The position numbers and the translations under genes are program-made. Shown here piece after piece: positions 1 through 11,584 of a stretch of DNA of 64,000 bases (positions within the stretch are counted from its first letter, which is position 1; each line of letters starts with the position of its first letter). The DNA comes from Daphnia carinata (taxonomy: Eukaryota; Arthropoda; Branchiopoda; Diplostraca; Daphniidae): assembly GCF_022539665.2 (NCBI RefSeq), contig NC_081334.1, positions 9,022,424-9,086,423 of the forward strand. The letters run 5' to 3'. A model generated the notes under the pieces. The model was not told the DNA's origin and did no database searches. It was given only the letters and a program-made list of their open reading frames with translations.

Positions 1-164
1 TTTGTACTAATTTGAAAATAACACCTTGGTTAAACGCTATGGCCAAAAAGTAAATAACACAATTGCAAGTGGTGCTTAAGTAATATAGTTTTATTAATAC
101 TTTTTTGGTATAATACAAATATTACAATTCATAAAACGATACATCATAGAAAACCTCACTAGTA

Positions 165-1365
165 ATTACATTAATTAAATACCTACCTACTCGACAATAC
201 TATAGGTGTAAGAAATAAAAGAAATTAATGTTTACCTGTATCGAGAGTCTATTCGTCGGTAGATCGGGAATCCGATTGAGGTTTACGTGCGAGTCCATTT
301 GACGTTTACAGTCCCAACCATCAAGTAAAAAAAAAGGTCTAAAGTCCTAATGTCGATGGCACGGGAGTCGTCTTGTCGGAAAATGTAGCGCTCGTTGGGT
401 TCAGCAACAATTTAATGTTGCGCCCAAACGTCGGGGACCAGTAGTTCAAACGTCGGGCTCCAGATGTCCAAGTGTCGGAAACCTGCAACCAAAAGTCGGA
501 AACCCTGGAGTCCCTTTTGTAACTCGCCCAAAATAGTCCATGCCGTTTGCGAGGTTCTGAGAGGTCTTTCTTCCGTAAGAAAAGCTGCAGAAAAATTTCA
601 GCTGAGCTCTTCCACTTTAGGATTCTATTGTAAAAAATACTCTTCATTTGGTTCTTTTCTCCCAGAGAAAATTAAACGTTAGCAACATGCCACACAAATA
701 ATTCCTGCTATGCTAGAAGGAGAATTGGTAGAATATTTAATTTTAAATGTGCTCAAATCAATCATGCAATATCACCGACCGAAACAAAACTACTTGCACT
801 TTCATGCGCAAAAACGAATGGTACAAGAACACCAGCAGAATTGTCGAAGCATGAAAAAACACCAGGAGATTGGCTTTCTAGATTTCTTAAAAGAAATAAA
901 TCTTTATCCAACAGACAAGCCAAACTAGAACCGCCGAACATAATAAAGTAGTTGTGGACGCTTCTACGAAAAGTTGGGGAGTTTGATAGGAAAACACAAG
1001 TTCAAAGCGGCATGTACCCTTTTGGGCGAGTTACAAAAAGGACTCCAGGGTTTCCGACTTTTGTTGTAGGTTTCCGACACTTGAACCCGACGATAGGACA
1101 TTTGTCTACCAACGTTTGTACTACTGGTTCCCGATGTAACAACGAAATGTTGCCGAACCAAACCAGCGCAACTCTTTCCGACAAGAAAACTCCCGTGCCA
1201 CAGGCATTAGGACTTGAGACTTTTTTTTTATGACTGGAACTGTAAACGTCAAACGGCCTTGCATGTAAACAACAAATGGACTCTCGATCCTGGTGCGCAT
1301 TATATCTTTTTATTTCTTTCACCTGTAGTATCGCCACGTAGTTAAGTATTTAATTGATTTGATTA
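165..1365. mobile_element. pogo-type DNA element with long inverted repeats
   Basis: The segments at about 165-540 and 1010-1365 are imperfect inverted copies of each other. Shared blocks include a CATTTGACGTTTACAGT-like stretch, an A-run followed by a GTC(T/A)AAGTCCTAATG-like stretch, and GGCACGGGAG. Between them lies a fragment encoding the N-terminal DNA-binding region of a pogo/Tigger-like transposase. I infer an internally deleted, non-autonomous derivative. The arms look roughly 80% alike by eye, so it is old. The exact termini and the target duplication could not be fixed, because the outer 30-60 bp of similarity fades gradually. Confidence 0.6.
541..945 (+). pseudogene. pogo/Tigger-like transposase N-terminal fragment
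   Basis: Reading the plus strand with frame changes gives a psq/HTH-like segment (RGLSSVRKAAEKFQLSSSTL) at about 565-630. A second stretch at about 745-930 resembles a CENP-B-type helix-turn-helix, with GDWLSRFLKRNKSLSNRQAK at about 870-928. In pogo-family transposases these two domains bind the element ends. There is an in-frame stop near 680, at least one frameshift near 760, and no DDE catalytic domain. It lies inside the inverted-repeat element of 165-1365. It is clearly a relic and cannot encode an active enzyme. Confidence 0.6.
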
Positions 1366-2305
1366 CTATACTTTGTATAATACTTAATATACTTTTATAA
1401 GTGACGACCAACGCAACTAGTGAGGGCTACTTTTAACATAGAACTGGCACTGGATGGCGTAGTTATGGTATATAAGGATGTCCTCAGCCTGTCTACACTC
1501 ACTCTCGCGAGAAGCTGTACCGAATGACGAACTCGGATAATGCTATCCTTTTCCAAACTGTTATACAAGTGTTTCTAGTGAAAAGCATTTAAGTAAGAAT
1601 ATACTGTGTGCTTTGGATCTTCGCTGTCTGAACTGAACTACTATTATATGGAAAATTACTTGCTACGATAAAAAGACCATGGGTACTTGTATTAAAGAAA
1701 AAATTATTTAAGCAAGTAATGAACGTATCCGTTTATCATTTGCAGCACAAACTTATAATTCTATTATTGACTCAAAGTCACGATCAATCGATTATTCTGG
1801 ATTTGTTAAAAGGCTTAAAATCACGGTTCAACATGAGCAAAAACAATACTAGGTTAAATTTTAGCAGTGCAAAAGCTAAAATGTCTAAAGGTAACTTCAC
1901 CGAAAGGAGCCCCTCAAACGACTAGTTGTCGCCCCCGAACTCCAGGTCTTTGCTGTCTCCGTGCTCGCTGAATAAAATAGTTTTCAGTTTGGAGTATTGC
2001 AAAGGTAAGTGTTAAGTATTGTTGACGTACCAGTGGCGGATTGTCAGCTGGTTTGAAAAAGTTGGAACACATTTCTAGCAAATGGAAGATATTGACGCGG
2101 CTGCTTGCCAGCAATGCCTGATTTAAAATGATGGTGCGGTCTATGTATAGCGGATTAGGAACTTAAGGTCTTCTTATTGTTTTGTTGTTTGTTCAATTTC
2201 GCTATCTATGCGTACATTCCATTCAACTTTTTATAAATATCCTTTACAATTTAAAAAAATTTTAATAAGGCAAGAAACCAAAGAAAAAAATACATATTAG
2301 GCTGC
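1366..2305. other. no gene recognised
   Basis: This is AT-rich sequence between the pogo-type element and the MULE relic. A TATATAAG string lies near 1470, followed by a CT-rich stretch, but no downstream ORF supports a promoter. A minus-strand open stretch at 2114-1914 could be the C-terminal tail of the MULE transposase just to the right. I could not confirm this, and I see nothing else to support here. Confidence 0.4.
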
Positions 2306-2309
2306 TTAC

Positions 2310-4690
2310 CAATAAATTTCCAAAAGTTTGATGTTGTTCATCGCATCGCCGGTAAAGCCAACGATGGAAACTTTCAAATTCATTATTTGTTCGCCTTCCA
2401 TCTCCAAAAACGCAGAATTTACTTGGGCTGACGATGACGATCCAGTAGTTATGAAAATATTCAAAAATTCTGATGAATGCGTCCTTAATTTCCTGGGTTT
2501 CATCTTCCTGTAGTCACCAAATTAGTTTGACTTACCTTTTAAAAGAACAATCGACGGGACTGGGATGACCTAGATTAGTTTACATTTTATCCAAGTATTG
2601 TATATAACTGTGCAGTTTGACATAGGGAGTGATAAAAATTTTATGTCAAAGTATAGTGAATAGGCCGCAATTCAAGATCTTAAAAAAACCATGATCAAAA
2701 CAGTAAAAAGGACCAGAATAAAACAAAGTTTTTCCGGGAATGAACTGACGGATATATAATAAGAGTCTTACCTCAAATCCCTTCAGTGCACTTTCGCATG
2801 GTAAAACGGCAAATGTAATTAAAAGTTTTACAACATCCTGTACGCTTGGGCGCGCATCGGCAACTTGGAGACCTTTGCTTCACACCCGGTGATACACACC
2901 CCAAAAATCGTTAAAATCAAACAGCATAGAAGTAACAATTTATTTGTATTTTAAAAAGAATGCAGGCCCAAAATTAAACCAGCAATATCTGGTTCTTCCT
3001 TGTGGGAAAGCTCGTTTGCTAGAGTTCAGAATTGCGAATTCGTAATCGCTTACCACACACGCTTTTCGGTGAATCTGAGCAAAAACCAAATCATAAACGG
3101 ACTCAGATTTGCCCGTCATCATTGCGTATGCCATTGTAAATATCTGCCGGAGGAAATTTAAGCATCAATATCAAAATCAGTAATAAGTTTTAAAAAATGC
3201 ACTTACGTGTCCATGAGCTGATACATGAATTGTAAAGAGCTGAGAAAAACCCACGGGTTGGGTGGCGAAAGTCGCGTCACAATTAGTTTTCGATGATGTT
3301 CTTAGTAGAAACAGCATGGTAGGGAGCTGATAAAATCGAGCTCGCTTGCTGTCTTCGTCGACATTAATCCATAAAAAAAATCGAATTTACTACCAAGAGC
3401 TACTAAAATTCAATACACTTCTACTTTAAGATAAGCCACGCAAAAACAATTGAATATTCATAAGTACCTGTATCGTTCATTGGCAGTCAACATAGCTGCG
3501 TCTTCAGCTACGACTGCTGGATTTGGTGGATCCGCTCTTCTTTGGGCCCTCTGCATTGCCTGTTGCACGTTTTCGTAATAACCAAATATTAGCACTTGGA
3601 ATTTTGTAATAAATAGAATTACTATTACCCTAAGTGATTTTATCAATAGTGAACTTCTATAAAAACATAGTCTGCACGGACCTCTTCCAACACATGCTTT
3701 CTAAAAGAGCACGCCGAGACGCCTCCGCCAATAAAGTAAAATTGTTAAGTTCCGCTTCATGGTTGCCGTGATTATGTCCAAACCAACATGACGGTAGTAA
3801 AAAAGTACGGTAAGTAAAAAAATATTCATGGCAAAGGATGTTTAAATTAGATTTCTTACTCGTCACTAAACGTAAATGGAATTCTATAATGCATCGACTT
3901 AGCTCATTGTTGTCTACGAGACGAATGCAAAACCACTAACCAACTCGAATGTGTACTTCAGACTTTAAAATCCAATGGAAATAAAGAGAAAAAAATAATT
4001 ACTTATCCACCTCTCTGTAGCACGGGTCGTTGACCCCACAAATTTCTTTCACCTCCTTTATTCAAAGCAATAAAGACTTGAGTAATTGAAAACGGCGATA
4101 TATTTCACCTTTCAAGGATACAACAAGCAACTCATAAGAAAAGGAAGTGGTAACCTTAAATTTGATTAGATGGTTTGTTGCTAGATGCTTGGAAATTGCA
4201 GGTAAAAAACATTAAAAAATTAATTGTGTATATATAATGGACTGGTGACTGGCATGGGAGCCAACGACTTGCCCAGGTGTAAAAAACAATAAGCAGAAAA
4301 CGTGAGCGAAAACAAATAATTACTGAATACTTAGATTTCACTTCACTTCACAAAAGCTGCATTGAGACTAACGGCGACGATTATACGAATTTATGTTCAG
4401 AAAAGATGAAAGATGTCATCTCCAGACCTACATGTTCATATCAACGCCATCAAATTCTAAATTACGGCCGAGGGGCATGACGTATATGATGCTTCCAATA
4501 GCATTTGGTTCTCTATTATAATTTAAGAACAGGTAAGAACACAAAAAAAAAAAAATTAAAATAAATAACAACACTTACCTGGACATATCCGCCAATGTCC
4601 GACGACATATCCAGTAGCAAATTAGTAGGCAAAGTGTTGCGGGACGGAGTTCCGTAGGCGTATTGGTGTCCAGTTAAAGGTGTGTACGTG
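2310..4690 (-). pseudogene. MULE-like transposase, multi-exon, probably decaying
   Basis: A series of minus-strand exon-like blocks follows the order of a Mutator-like (MULE) transposase. About 4480-4430 resembles the start of a FLYWCH finger (RNLEFDG). About 3790-3690 has the HNH-type end of a FLYWCH finger (GHNHGNHEAE). About 3365-3207 holds the first catalytic Asp region (NCDATFATQPVGF) and ends in GTAAGTG. About 3144-2960 begins after a CAG acceptor, with AYAMMTGKSE, the second Asp region VSDYEFA and CWFNFG, where the family usually has CWFHF/Y. About 2875-2773 and 2513-2312 (RTNNEFESFHRW) match the C-terminal part. Good splice sites survive, but the FLYWCH region has a stop, and the His to Asn change suggests decay. 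A host-domesticated MULE is the alternative. Confidence 0.6.
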
Positions 4691-5405
4691 CTTTAAGTAA
4701 TGAAACTTACATCATAGCGGTATTTTTTAGTACAATGTATGCAGGCAAATTTAATTTTGCCTGAAAATTACAGCCTGCAATTCCTTTGCAGTAGCGCCGG
4801 AACCGCTATGATTGAAAACTGGAAACTTCTTTCAGACGTACTTCAAGTTTGTTCAACAAAATGTAATTCTGGCTAGTTGGGATTTTCTTTCTGGTTTATG
4901 CTGGAAGGCAAAGAAATTCGCGTTTGATGGTTCTCCTAATTGTGGTTATTTTCTCCCTGAATATCTAATTCTGTTTAACCTTTTTCAGCATATTCCCATT
5001 GGGAACTTGATAATACTTTTGCTGATGGCTGTTGATCAATAACCGAGGTTGGATCTTGTGCTCTAAATAAAATACAATTCGTTCATAAATTTCATAGTGC
5101 TATTTACAGAATTGCTGTGTTAGCCTTACCTTTCTCTGGATCCTTACATTGGCAACTTCAAACAAGCGTGGCTATTCACTTTGAATGAACAATAGAATCA
5201 TGAGTTTGTGCTGCAAATGGCAAAAAGATATGTTGATTAATCACTAAATATAATTCACAGGAATTCTTCCTTGGTATTACCTTTTCTTCAAACAGCGTTA
5301 TCAATAGCACCTCTCATTACCCCATCGTAACTTTTTTGTTTGGATTAATCTTCGTAATGTTATTAATTCGCATTATTATATGCTTAATCTATTGTTTTAT
5401 ACAGC
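4691..5405. other. no confident gene
   Basis: There is a plus-strand open stretch of 76 codons at 4812-5042. It shows no recognised domain and no supporting splice context. Composition is AT-rich and typical of the surrounding debris. Confidence 0.3.
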
Positions 5406-5409
5406 TCAT

Positions 5410-5667
5410 TTAGTTGAAAAGTAATTTTTTTACACAGTATTGGTGATTTTGCACTTTTGGTATTGGTGTTTCTTTGCGACATTTTCTTACTGGTGTTGCA
5501 ATGCCAAGCATCGCACTACCTTTACTTATGTCCTTATTCTCATTTTTCAACTTTTTCTTCCTGCCTCCATGGGAATTCCGGTGGGGCGCTGAAGTATCCC
5601 TTAATACACTGATAAATAAGAAAATTATTATGTAAACATAATTTAAGACACGTAAATTTAATAACAT
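5410..5667 (-). pseudogene. possible pogo-type transposase C-terminal fragment
   Basis: The minus-strand translation contains SHGGRKKKLKNENKD, KGSAMLGIATPVRKC and KETPIPK. This resembles the basic C-terminal tail of pogo/Tigger-like transposases, where a Lys/Arg-rich stretch precedes a TDTP-like motif. It lies about 200 bp from another pogo-like fragment in the opposite orientation. No catalytic residues are present. The assignment rests on a short, low-complexity stretch and is tentative. A poly-C run of about 11 sits just outside, near 5680. Confidence 0.3.
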
Positions 5668-5888
5668 AAAAGCACTATTTGCCCCCCCCCCCGTGATTCA
5701 TAAAAAAAGCCTTTTATAGTCGAAAATAATCAAAATTGATTTGTCATTATTAGTAGCTTTGTTTACGTCAGGTGCAAAGCTTCCTTAGATTTCAGTGTAG
5801 TATGTAACGTGTAATTAGGTAAGCAATAGCTCCTTGGAAATGTGCCTAAGGTGGAAACACGAAGGTAGTAAAAAATCAAGCGGAGAAA

Positions 5889-6111
5889 ATGCGAGTTCTT
5901 GCCAAAGATGTAGGTGGCCCTCTCGGTGTAAAGATGACTTTATTAGTTACTCTACAGCCCTGGGACGTCAGTGTATTTGGCCCATTTAAAAGATTCTTTG
6001 GAAAAAATTTAAATGACTGGCTTCATATTCATCCTGGTCAGCGCATATCAATCAAGCATATTGCACTACTGTCAAATGGGCCTTACCAATCCATTGTCCA
6101 TGTTCTCTTGC
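5889..6111 (+). pseudogene. pogo/Tigger-like DDE transposase fragment
   Basis: The translation contains LQPWDVSVFGPFKRF and continues into NDWLHIHPGQRISI. It matches the conserved LQPLDVxVFGPLK block that precedes the last catalytic Asp of pogo/Tigger DDE transposases. The L to W change and the lack of flanking coding sequence mark it as a relic. The reading frame runs directly into a solo MULE terminal repeat from about 6112, so the junction records an insertion or rearrangement. Confidence 0.6.
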
Positions 6112-6503
6112 AATTTAAATTAAAATAGGATAAGAAAAAAAAGTTTTGTGAACCATTTAACTAATGAGTTAACACTATCGGTTTTTTGAAAAGGGAAATG
6201 GATATAAGCCGACGCTCTTACGCAATATGTTGGCTTCCAGATTGGAGGCGCATCGTTCCAACTGGAACAGAGTAAATGAAATAGGACTAGCTCTAAGGAG
6301 AAATAGGACTAATGGCGAGGAGAAATAGGACTAATGGCGAGGAGAAATAGGATTGATGCAATGGAGAAATAGGGCTGTCATACAAGTTTTTAAAATTCAG
6401 TCCTATTTCTCCCAGTCCTATTTCTCCGGTAGAAATAGGACTGGAAATTTTCAGTCCTATTTCTCCAGTCCTATTTCGTTTCAGTCCTATTTCACCACCA
6501 ATC
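6112..6503. repeat. solo MULE terminal inverted repeat
   Basis: This ~390 bp segment matches the outer ~380 bp of both terminal repeats of the complete MULE at 54,245-60,334. It shares TTTAAATTAAAATAGGATAA, ATGGATATAA, CGACGCTCTTACGCAATA and the repeated GAAATAGGAC motifs. It ends at 6503 with the reverse complement of GATTGG(T/C)GGTGAAATAGG, which places the true terminus of the family at GATTGG. No partner repeat or transposase was found nearby, so it is a solo or truncated end. Confidence 0.75.
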
Positions 6504-7429
6504 GTCATAGTGGTTTTCAACAGATCGTGTCACTTCTCCACATATTATTCCAGAGCATATAAGGCCATTTACACAAGTTTCCCAAAACACAGCAGCTCTA
6601 AGCAAAAGAAAGAATGGCCATTTGAGTAGAACACGGATTCCAACTGATACTCCGGCAAATGAGAGGATTGATGAAGACCAAAGAAAAAAAACGACGAAAA
6701 AGAACAAAAAAAGGTAGAAAAAGAAAGAAAACAGTAGTTGCCAAGGAATATTATGAAGTCTGCTGTTACTAAGGTTGCAAGAGAACCGACGAAATCGAAA
6801 ATAGCACTCTGTGCAACATGAACGTTATGATTATTATGCACCTCATGTAATCTCTAATCAACATCAACTCTATTTCACAGTTAAATTATACAGAAAGCTT
6901 TTAATACATTCTTCTTCCAAAATCTAAAGCTTTTTTATTTAAGATAACGAATGTAAATAAGCATTAGTTGTTTTCTATATGTTTTCATAAATTGAAACAT
7001 TTCAAATTTTCGCGCTTAGACTTGGCTCCTCTCATGCACGGCCGTTTCGTGTTCATATCACCCTTACCGTTTGTAAAACTTGTCACCCCAAAAAGATTTA
7101 GCAGAATAAGTCGTTTGTGATTTTTGCCTTTCAAATATTAATAAGAAATCTCTGATCTACTTACTTGCAATATTTATTAACCTATAAGTATAAAACAAGG
7201 TAGGAAAAATAGCTGATTAAGAACAAAGAAAAATACACTTCGCATTTTTATTATTTGTTAAATAATTCAATAAATAATTTAGACACGCGAATCAAATTCT
7301 CACAACTTTTATTAAAACTTATTTCGAATAAAATGTAATTAATATGTATTATTATGTTTTTGTTATGATAACTTTTATATTTATCGGGACTGTACTACTT
7401 ATCCATACTACTATACCCATCTTGGTACA
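6504..7429. other. no gene recognised
   Basis: This is AT-rich sequence without a supported coding region. The open frames here are short, low-complexity (Phe/Ser- or Lys-rich) and lack splice context. Confidence 0.4.
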
Positions 7430-7739
7430 ATGTCCAAGATGGGTATGGTCTCCCCCAATTTTTTTTCCTTTTCGCCCAGCTTGCACTGGTCAGCCTTGAT
7501 TTCTGCTTGTACTAGAGCTGAAGTGCGTCGTTCCGTGCATTCTACATCCGAGTCCCACGTTACTAACCCCTGCATAAAAGAAACACATCCACCTCTGGCG
7601 TCCGCGTTGCAACTGGCCATGAAAACTCCTTTTCAAAAGAATGATGAACGTTCTCGAATTTCTAGTGGGCTTGCACACCTCGGGCAATTCTTATAGCACC
7701 ATTAACGTTCATCGATCCATGCAATGGAAGACACTTGGT

Positions 7740-8431
7740 TGACGTGGAAGGATCATCGTTAGGGGAGCCTCCGCTGGTGGTCAAGCTACTAAAGGGTTGC
7801 TACAACCACAATCCACCCAAACTTAGGTATAACGCGATGTGGGATCCAGGCCAAGCTTTCGGTTTTGTTTCGTCGTTGGTAGAGAATTAGTACTTGCCAT
7901 TGTCAATGCTGACCTGCAAGACGGTTAGCTCAATGGCTTTGGCATCTCTAATGAGGATTTCGGAAATCTCCGCGATTGACCTGACTTCAGTTGCTTTTTC
8001 AACCACGGAAGTGGGGTTTTCCTAGTGTCTTTATCGAAAACTCAGCAGTGTGGGCCGCAACAGTGAAGGCCTGATCGGACTAAAGCCTGTGTCCAGTGTT
8101 GGCACTAGAAAGCTTCATTGAGGGCACTCAGGTTTTCGGGGAAGATACCAATAGCGGCAGAATGTTTCTTGGTCTTATGGCACAGCACGAACCCGTAGCT
8201 GCCAATGCGGTCGGCAGATGGATTAAGACTTCTGTGAAATTGGCAAGGGGTAACACTGTGAATTTCGGGACGCATTCTGCGAAAGGCGCTGGAGCTTATA
8301 AGGCCGTGCGGAATAGCGTCGCAGTTAATGCGATTTTGCGAACATGGCATTCAACTAGAGAGTCCACATTCGCCCGTTTCTACAAGAGGGCTGCAGGATC
8401 GTCGGCCGGCACGGTGAATCTTGGAAAATAA
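7740..8431 (+). pseudogene. tyrosine-recombinase relic (DIRS/Ngaro/Crypton type)
   Basis: The plus-strand translation contains LLKGCYNHNPP then RYNAMWDPGQAFGFVSSL, a stop, then ISEISAID. It is followed, in the open frame from 8096, by RWIKTSVKLARGN, THSAKGAGAYKA, and finally RTWHSTRESTFARFYKR. The order and spacing fit the C-terminal half of the tyrosine recombinases carried by DIRS-like, Ngaro-like or Crypton elements in animals, which integrate by site-specific recombination. The catalytic H-x-x-R appears as HSAK (Arg to Lys), while the final Tyr in RFYKR is kept. There is an in-frame stop near 7888 and frame changes further upstream. No reverse transcriptase was seen beside it, so the element class is open. 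Confidence 0.6.
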
Positions 8432-9437
8432 TTTAAATTAAGTGGTCCTTCTAGGCCACCTTTACAGTGTAGCAAAATGTTTTCACGATACAATTGCAAG
8501 TTACCAGGGATATCGCGAAGCGAGCCCGATAGATAATTAGAATTGTATTAGATAATTAATGACGAGACGACCCTAACGGCACGTTCCGCTACCCGACCCA
8601 CCCTATGTTGATCCATTCATTTATTTTGTTGGTTGGACTTAATTTTTTTTTGAGCTGCCCTTCATTATGTTCTCCGCACCATCGTGCCAGAGCTGTGTCA
8701 GCCAGAGCAAGCAAGAGGTTACAGAAGGACAGGTTTTTCCATCCGTTCCCCCCCCCTTTTTTTGGCTTGAATGTCGGCAGAACTATGTGGATGAAGTGGT
8801 CGGAAATTCTCTAAAATGAATTTTCTATTTTTTCTGGTTCCCTTCACCGCCTTTTCCCCAGCAGACTTATTATTTCTCCAGGAAATTCCGGGGTTTGTTT
8901 TTTCTTTTGAGGGTTTTTGCTTTCTATGTTTTGGTTTTGGTTAGCGTTTGTTGTTGGTGAAATTTCAATTTTATGGTTTCCAGTTTAATTTGGTCAAGTT
9001 TGTCATATTGTCGCGGAAGAAATAGAAGAATGGTTATCTCTTCACAGAGGTGACTCACCCGCTCCTTGGACTACGCTGCAACCGTGGGAAAGAACTCACC
9101 AGAAGAAATGCTACCCTAAAAGAGATGAGGAGATACGGAATCCGGAAGGGGTGTGATTCGCGCAGCAGTATAAAAAACTGCTATGAAAGTCCGTTCGAGG
9201 AGTCTCTACGGGGAGGAGCTCCCGGAGTTGTTTAAACCCCGTTACTTGAGTTCCCGTGGGTTCCCTAGCGGTTTTTCTTGTTTGTCCTTTGCTGGTTTTA
9301 GTGAAGAATATTGTATTAATTGTTATTTTCTTTCGTTCCGAGTTCAACACAAAAGTGCATGCGACAATATGTTACGTCTTGGACATAGGAGGTAGGACTA
9401 ATATGTCTGAGGAATGTAGGCGGCTTAGGCCGCGTGC
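8432..9437. other. no gene recognised
   Basis: This lies between the recombinase relic and the degenerate LTR. It includes a C-run followed by a T-run near 8750-8762 and T-rich stretches. No coding region is supported. Part of it may be 3' sequence of the tyrosine-recombinase element. Confidence 0.35.
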
Positions 9438-9719
9438 TGTCGGAAAATCCGACGTCCGACCCACAGTCGGGGATGGATGTTGAGGCCGTGGTAACAATAG
9501 AAATGACAGGTCAAAGAAGCGATGAGTCGGTGGACGATGGGACCGAAACTCCTGGCGGGAAAACTCAGCCAAGTCCAGCCACGTAGGGCAGATACGCCGT
9601 TTAACGGCATAAGTTTAAAACGTGGCCGGGGAAAGAGGCGACTGCGCCGCATAACAGAAAAATGAAAGTCCGGTGGCCGGGGGAATGATATTGTAATATG
9701 ATAACTATTTCCACACCTA

Positions 9720-10876
9720 CAGTACTCACCAAACGATTAGGTACACCACTCTGTTTTCAATGCATTCTTATGGCGCTACGTGTCTCGGGAAAACTTAAAT
9801 ATCTTTTTGACAGCTAGAGCTAGATTTTTTTTTTCTTTTTTCCTCTATCAGGAGAAATGGCGCTCTACAAGTTTTATACACATGAAATAATTGTAGCAGT
9901 TACACTTATGGCGGTAACGTATCGTTCACTTGATTAGGTACATGCCCTTTCCTCCCATAAGCGCTATGTTAGAATCGATGTTTTTAAAAATCAAATTAAA
10001 ATACTTCAAAACAAGCGAGTATTTATTTTTTTATGCCAAATAACGTGTCATTCCTTATTCTATTGGAATATATGTCACCAGAGGCGCTGGGTATGAAAAC
10101 TCAAGTACTCTCGAATTTCCTGGAGTTGTAGAATCCAAGCGATAACTTATAAATTTTCGATGGGAGAAAAACAATGTTAAAAGAATTGGAACAATTGTTT
10201 TAATATTTGTCCAGTATTTTACCCAGAAGACGATTGCTTAAATTGTAAATTTAAATTTAATTATTGCAAATAATTTTGTTACCCAGTTTTTTCTTACAAT
10301 GTAATTTTTTTTTTTAAAAAGCCGATGAATTTTTTGTTCTAGATTTCTGCATCAAATATAGCTCAAGTCAATTTTTCTAATGCGGAATATGAATGATGTT
10401 ATATATATTCAATAAAAATACGAGAGTGAGTCAGTACTAATACCCAGCGCTCCTGGTGACATAAGCACAAAACATAATTTTTCGCCAAAAGATGTTAGTG
10501 TGCAAACTTAGAGGTATAGGGAAGGATATCTCTACTTTGAAAAATTACAAAACTTACATAAATGCAAAAAATTTAAATTTTACTTATTTTTGAAGTATTT
10601 TTATTTAGATTTTAGAAAACGCCGGTTTTAACATGGCACTTGGGGGAAAAGGGCATGTACCTAATCAAGTGAACGATACGTTACCGCATAAGTGTAACTA
10701 CTACAATTTTTTCATGTGTATAAAACTTGTAGAGCGTCATTTCTCCTGATAGAGAAAAAAAGAAAAAAAAATCTAGGTCTAGCTGTCAAAAAGATATTTC
10801 AGTTTTCCCGAGACATGTACCGCCATAAGAATGCATTGAAAACAGAGGGGTGTACCTAATCGTTTGGTGGGTACTG
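9720..10876. mobile_element. palindromic MITE, TA target site
   Basis: The ends are CAGTACTCACCAAACGATT and its near-perfect inverse, AATCGTTTGGTGGGTACTG. The inverted arms extend about 240 bp (9,720-9,960 and 10,640-10,876). TA flanks both ends (9,718-9,719 and 10,877-10,878), as expected of Tc1/mariner/pogo superfamily insertions. There is no transposase ORF, so it is non-autonomous. It sits inside LTR copy 1 and carries another MITE inside it. Confidence 0.8.
10073..10461. mobile_element. nested MITE inside the larger MITE
   Basis: The ends are TGTCACCAGAGGCGCTGGG at 10,073 and the near-perfect inverse CCCAGCGCTCCTGGTGACA ending at 10,461. Arms extend about 40 bp with a few mismatches. 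TA flanks both ends (10,071-10,072 and 10,462-10,463). It is 389 bp, has no ORF and an AT-rich core. It must be younger than the 9,720-10,876 element that contains it. Confidence 0.75.
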
Positions 10877-11584
10877 TATATAGAAGGTCTCTAGCGATAG
10901 GAGACCGAACCGGATGTTAAAAACCAACGGGAGGAAGAAGGGTGGTAACAACAGGAAAATCCCTTCAAGGGCCAGAAGAGGAAAGGTTGGAGTATAGCAG
11001 AAAGGGATCATCCCGCGGCCAGAAGAAGGAAGATCAGCGGTGACCTCTGAACCAACGTTAAAGATTATGTTTAGTTAAATTAATTGATTTGTCAACGGTG
11101 GTTTTTTGTATGCGTATGTAAGGGCCGATTAAGCCTGGGAAATACACACACCATTTTTGCACCGAAAGCTGGAAGGTTCCTCTTCATCTTGATAAAGTCT
11201 TGGTTCATTTTCAAGTTAGCCTAGTTGTTGTGTTTGTGTGCCTGGAAACCCGCTGCTGTCGACGCCCGCCCTCGCCTTGCTACTCGCCGCCTTCCGCCGG
11301 AGCCGCTTATCACCGAGCTTCCTGCATATCTTCACTGAGGTCACCAGATCTTCGTTCGCAAGTAAGCAAACTCATTTCAGTATTTCATATTTCACTTTTT
11401 TCTTTCCAGGGATCGGAGTGATCACTCGCCGGTGTGTCGGCGATTCGACGCCCGTACTTTCGTTATCGCGGCCCCTCTATCGGGACCCTTCGTAGAATAT
11501 ACCCGTTCCTGACGGCAGACAAACGCTGGCATCTCTCGATGCTAGGCCTATAATATTTCCCTTCTGAGTCGGCAGTCTCCGACA

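Larger units (their letters stand above)
9438..11584 (+). repeat. degenerate LTR copy 1 (interrupted by a MITE)
   Basis: The segment starts TGTCGGAAAATCCGAC and ends GTCGGCAGTCTCCGACA, giving TGTCGG...CCGACA short inverted ends as in an LTR. It is a direct repeat of 12,335-13,007. Shared blocks include GACGTCCGAC, GTGGCCGG, GGTCTCTAGCGA, CAACGG(T)GG, AAGGGCCGATTA and the GCCCGCC/CTCGCC-rich tail. A 1,157 bp palindromic element at 9,720-10,876 interrupts it, leaving about 990 bp of LTR. Orientation is inferred from the TATA box and its downstream signals in copy 2. Confidence 0.6.

Noticed and set aside
6293-6562. Frames rich in RNRTGEIGLK or SYFSSPISF repeats
   Set aside because: Translations of the GAAATAGGAC tandem motifs in the MULE terminal repeat, not genes. 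The same applies at 60,187-60,396.
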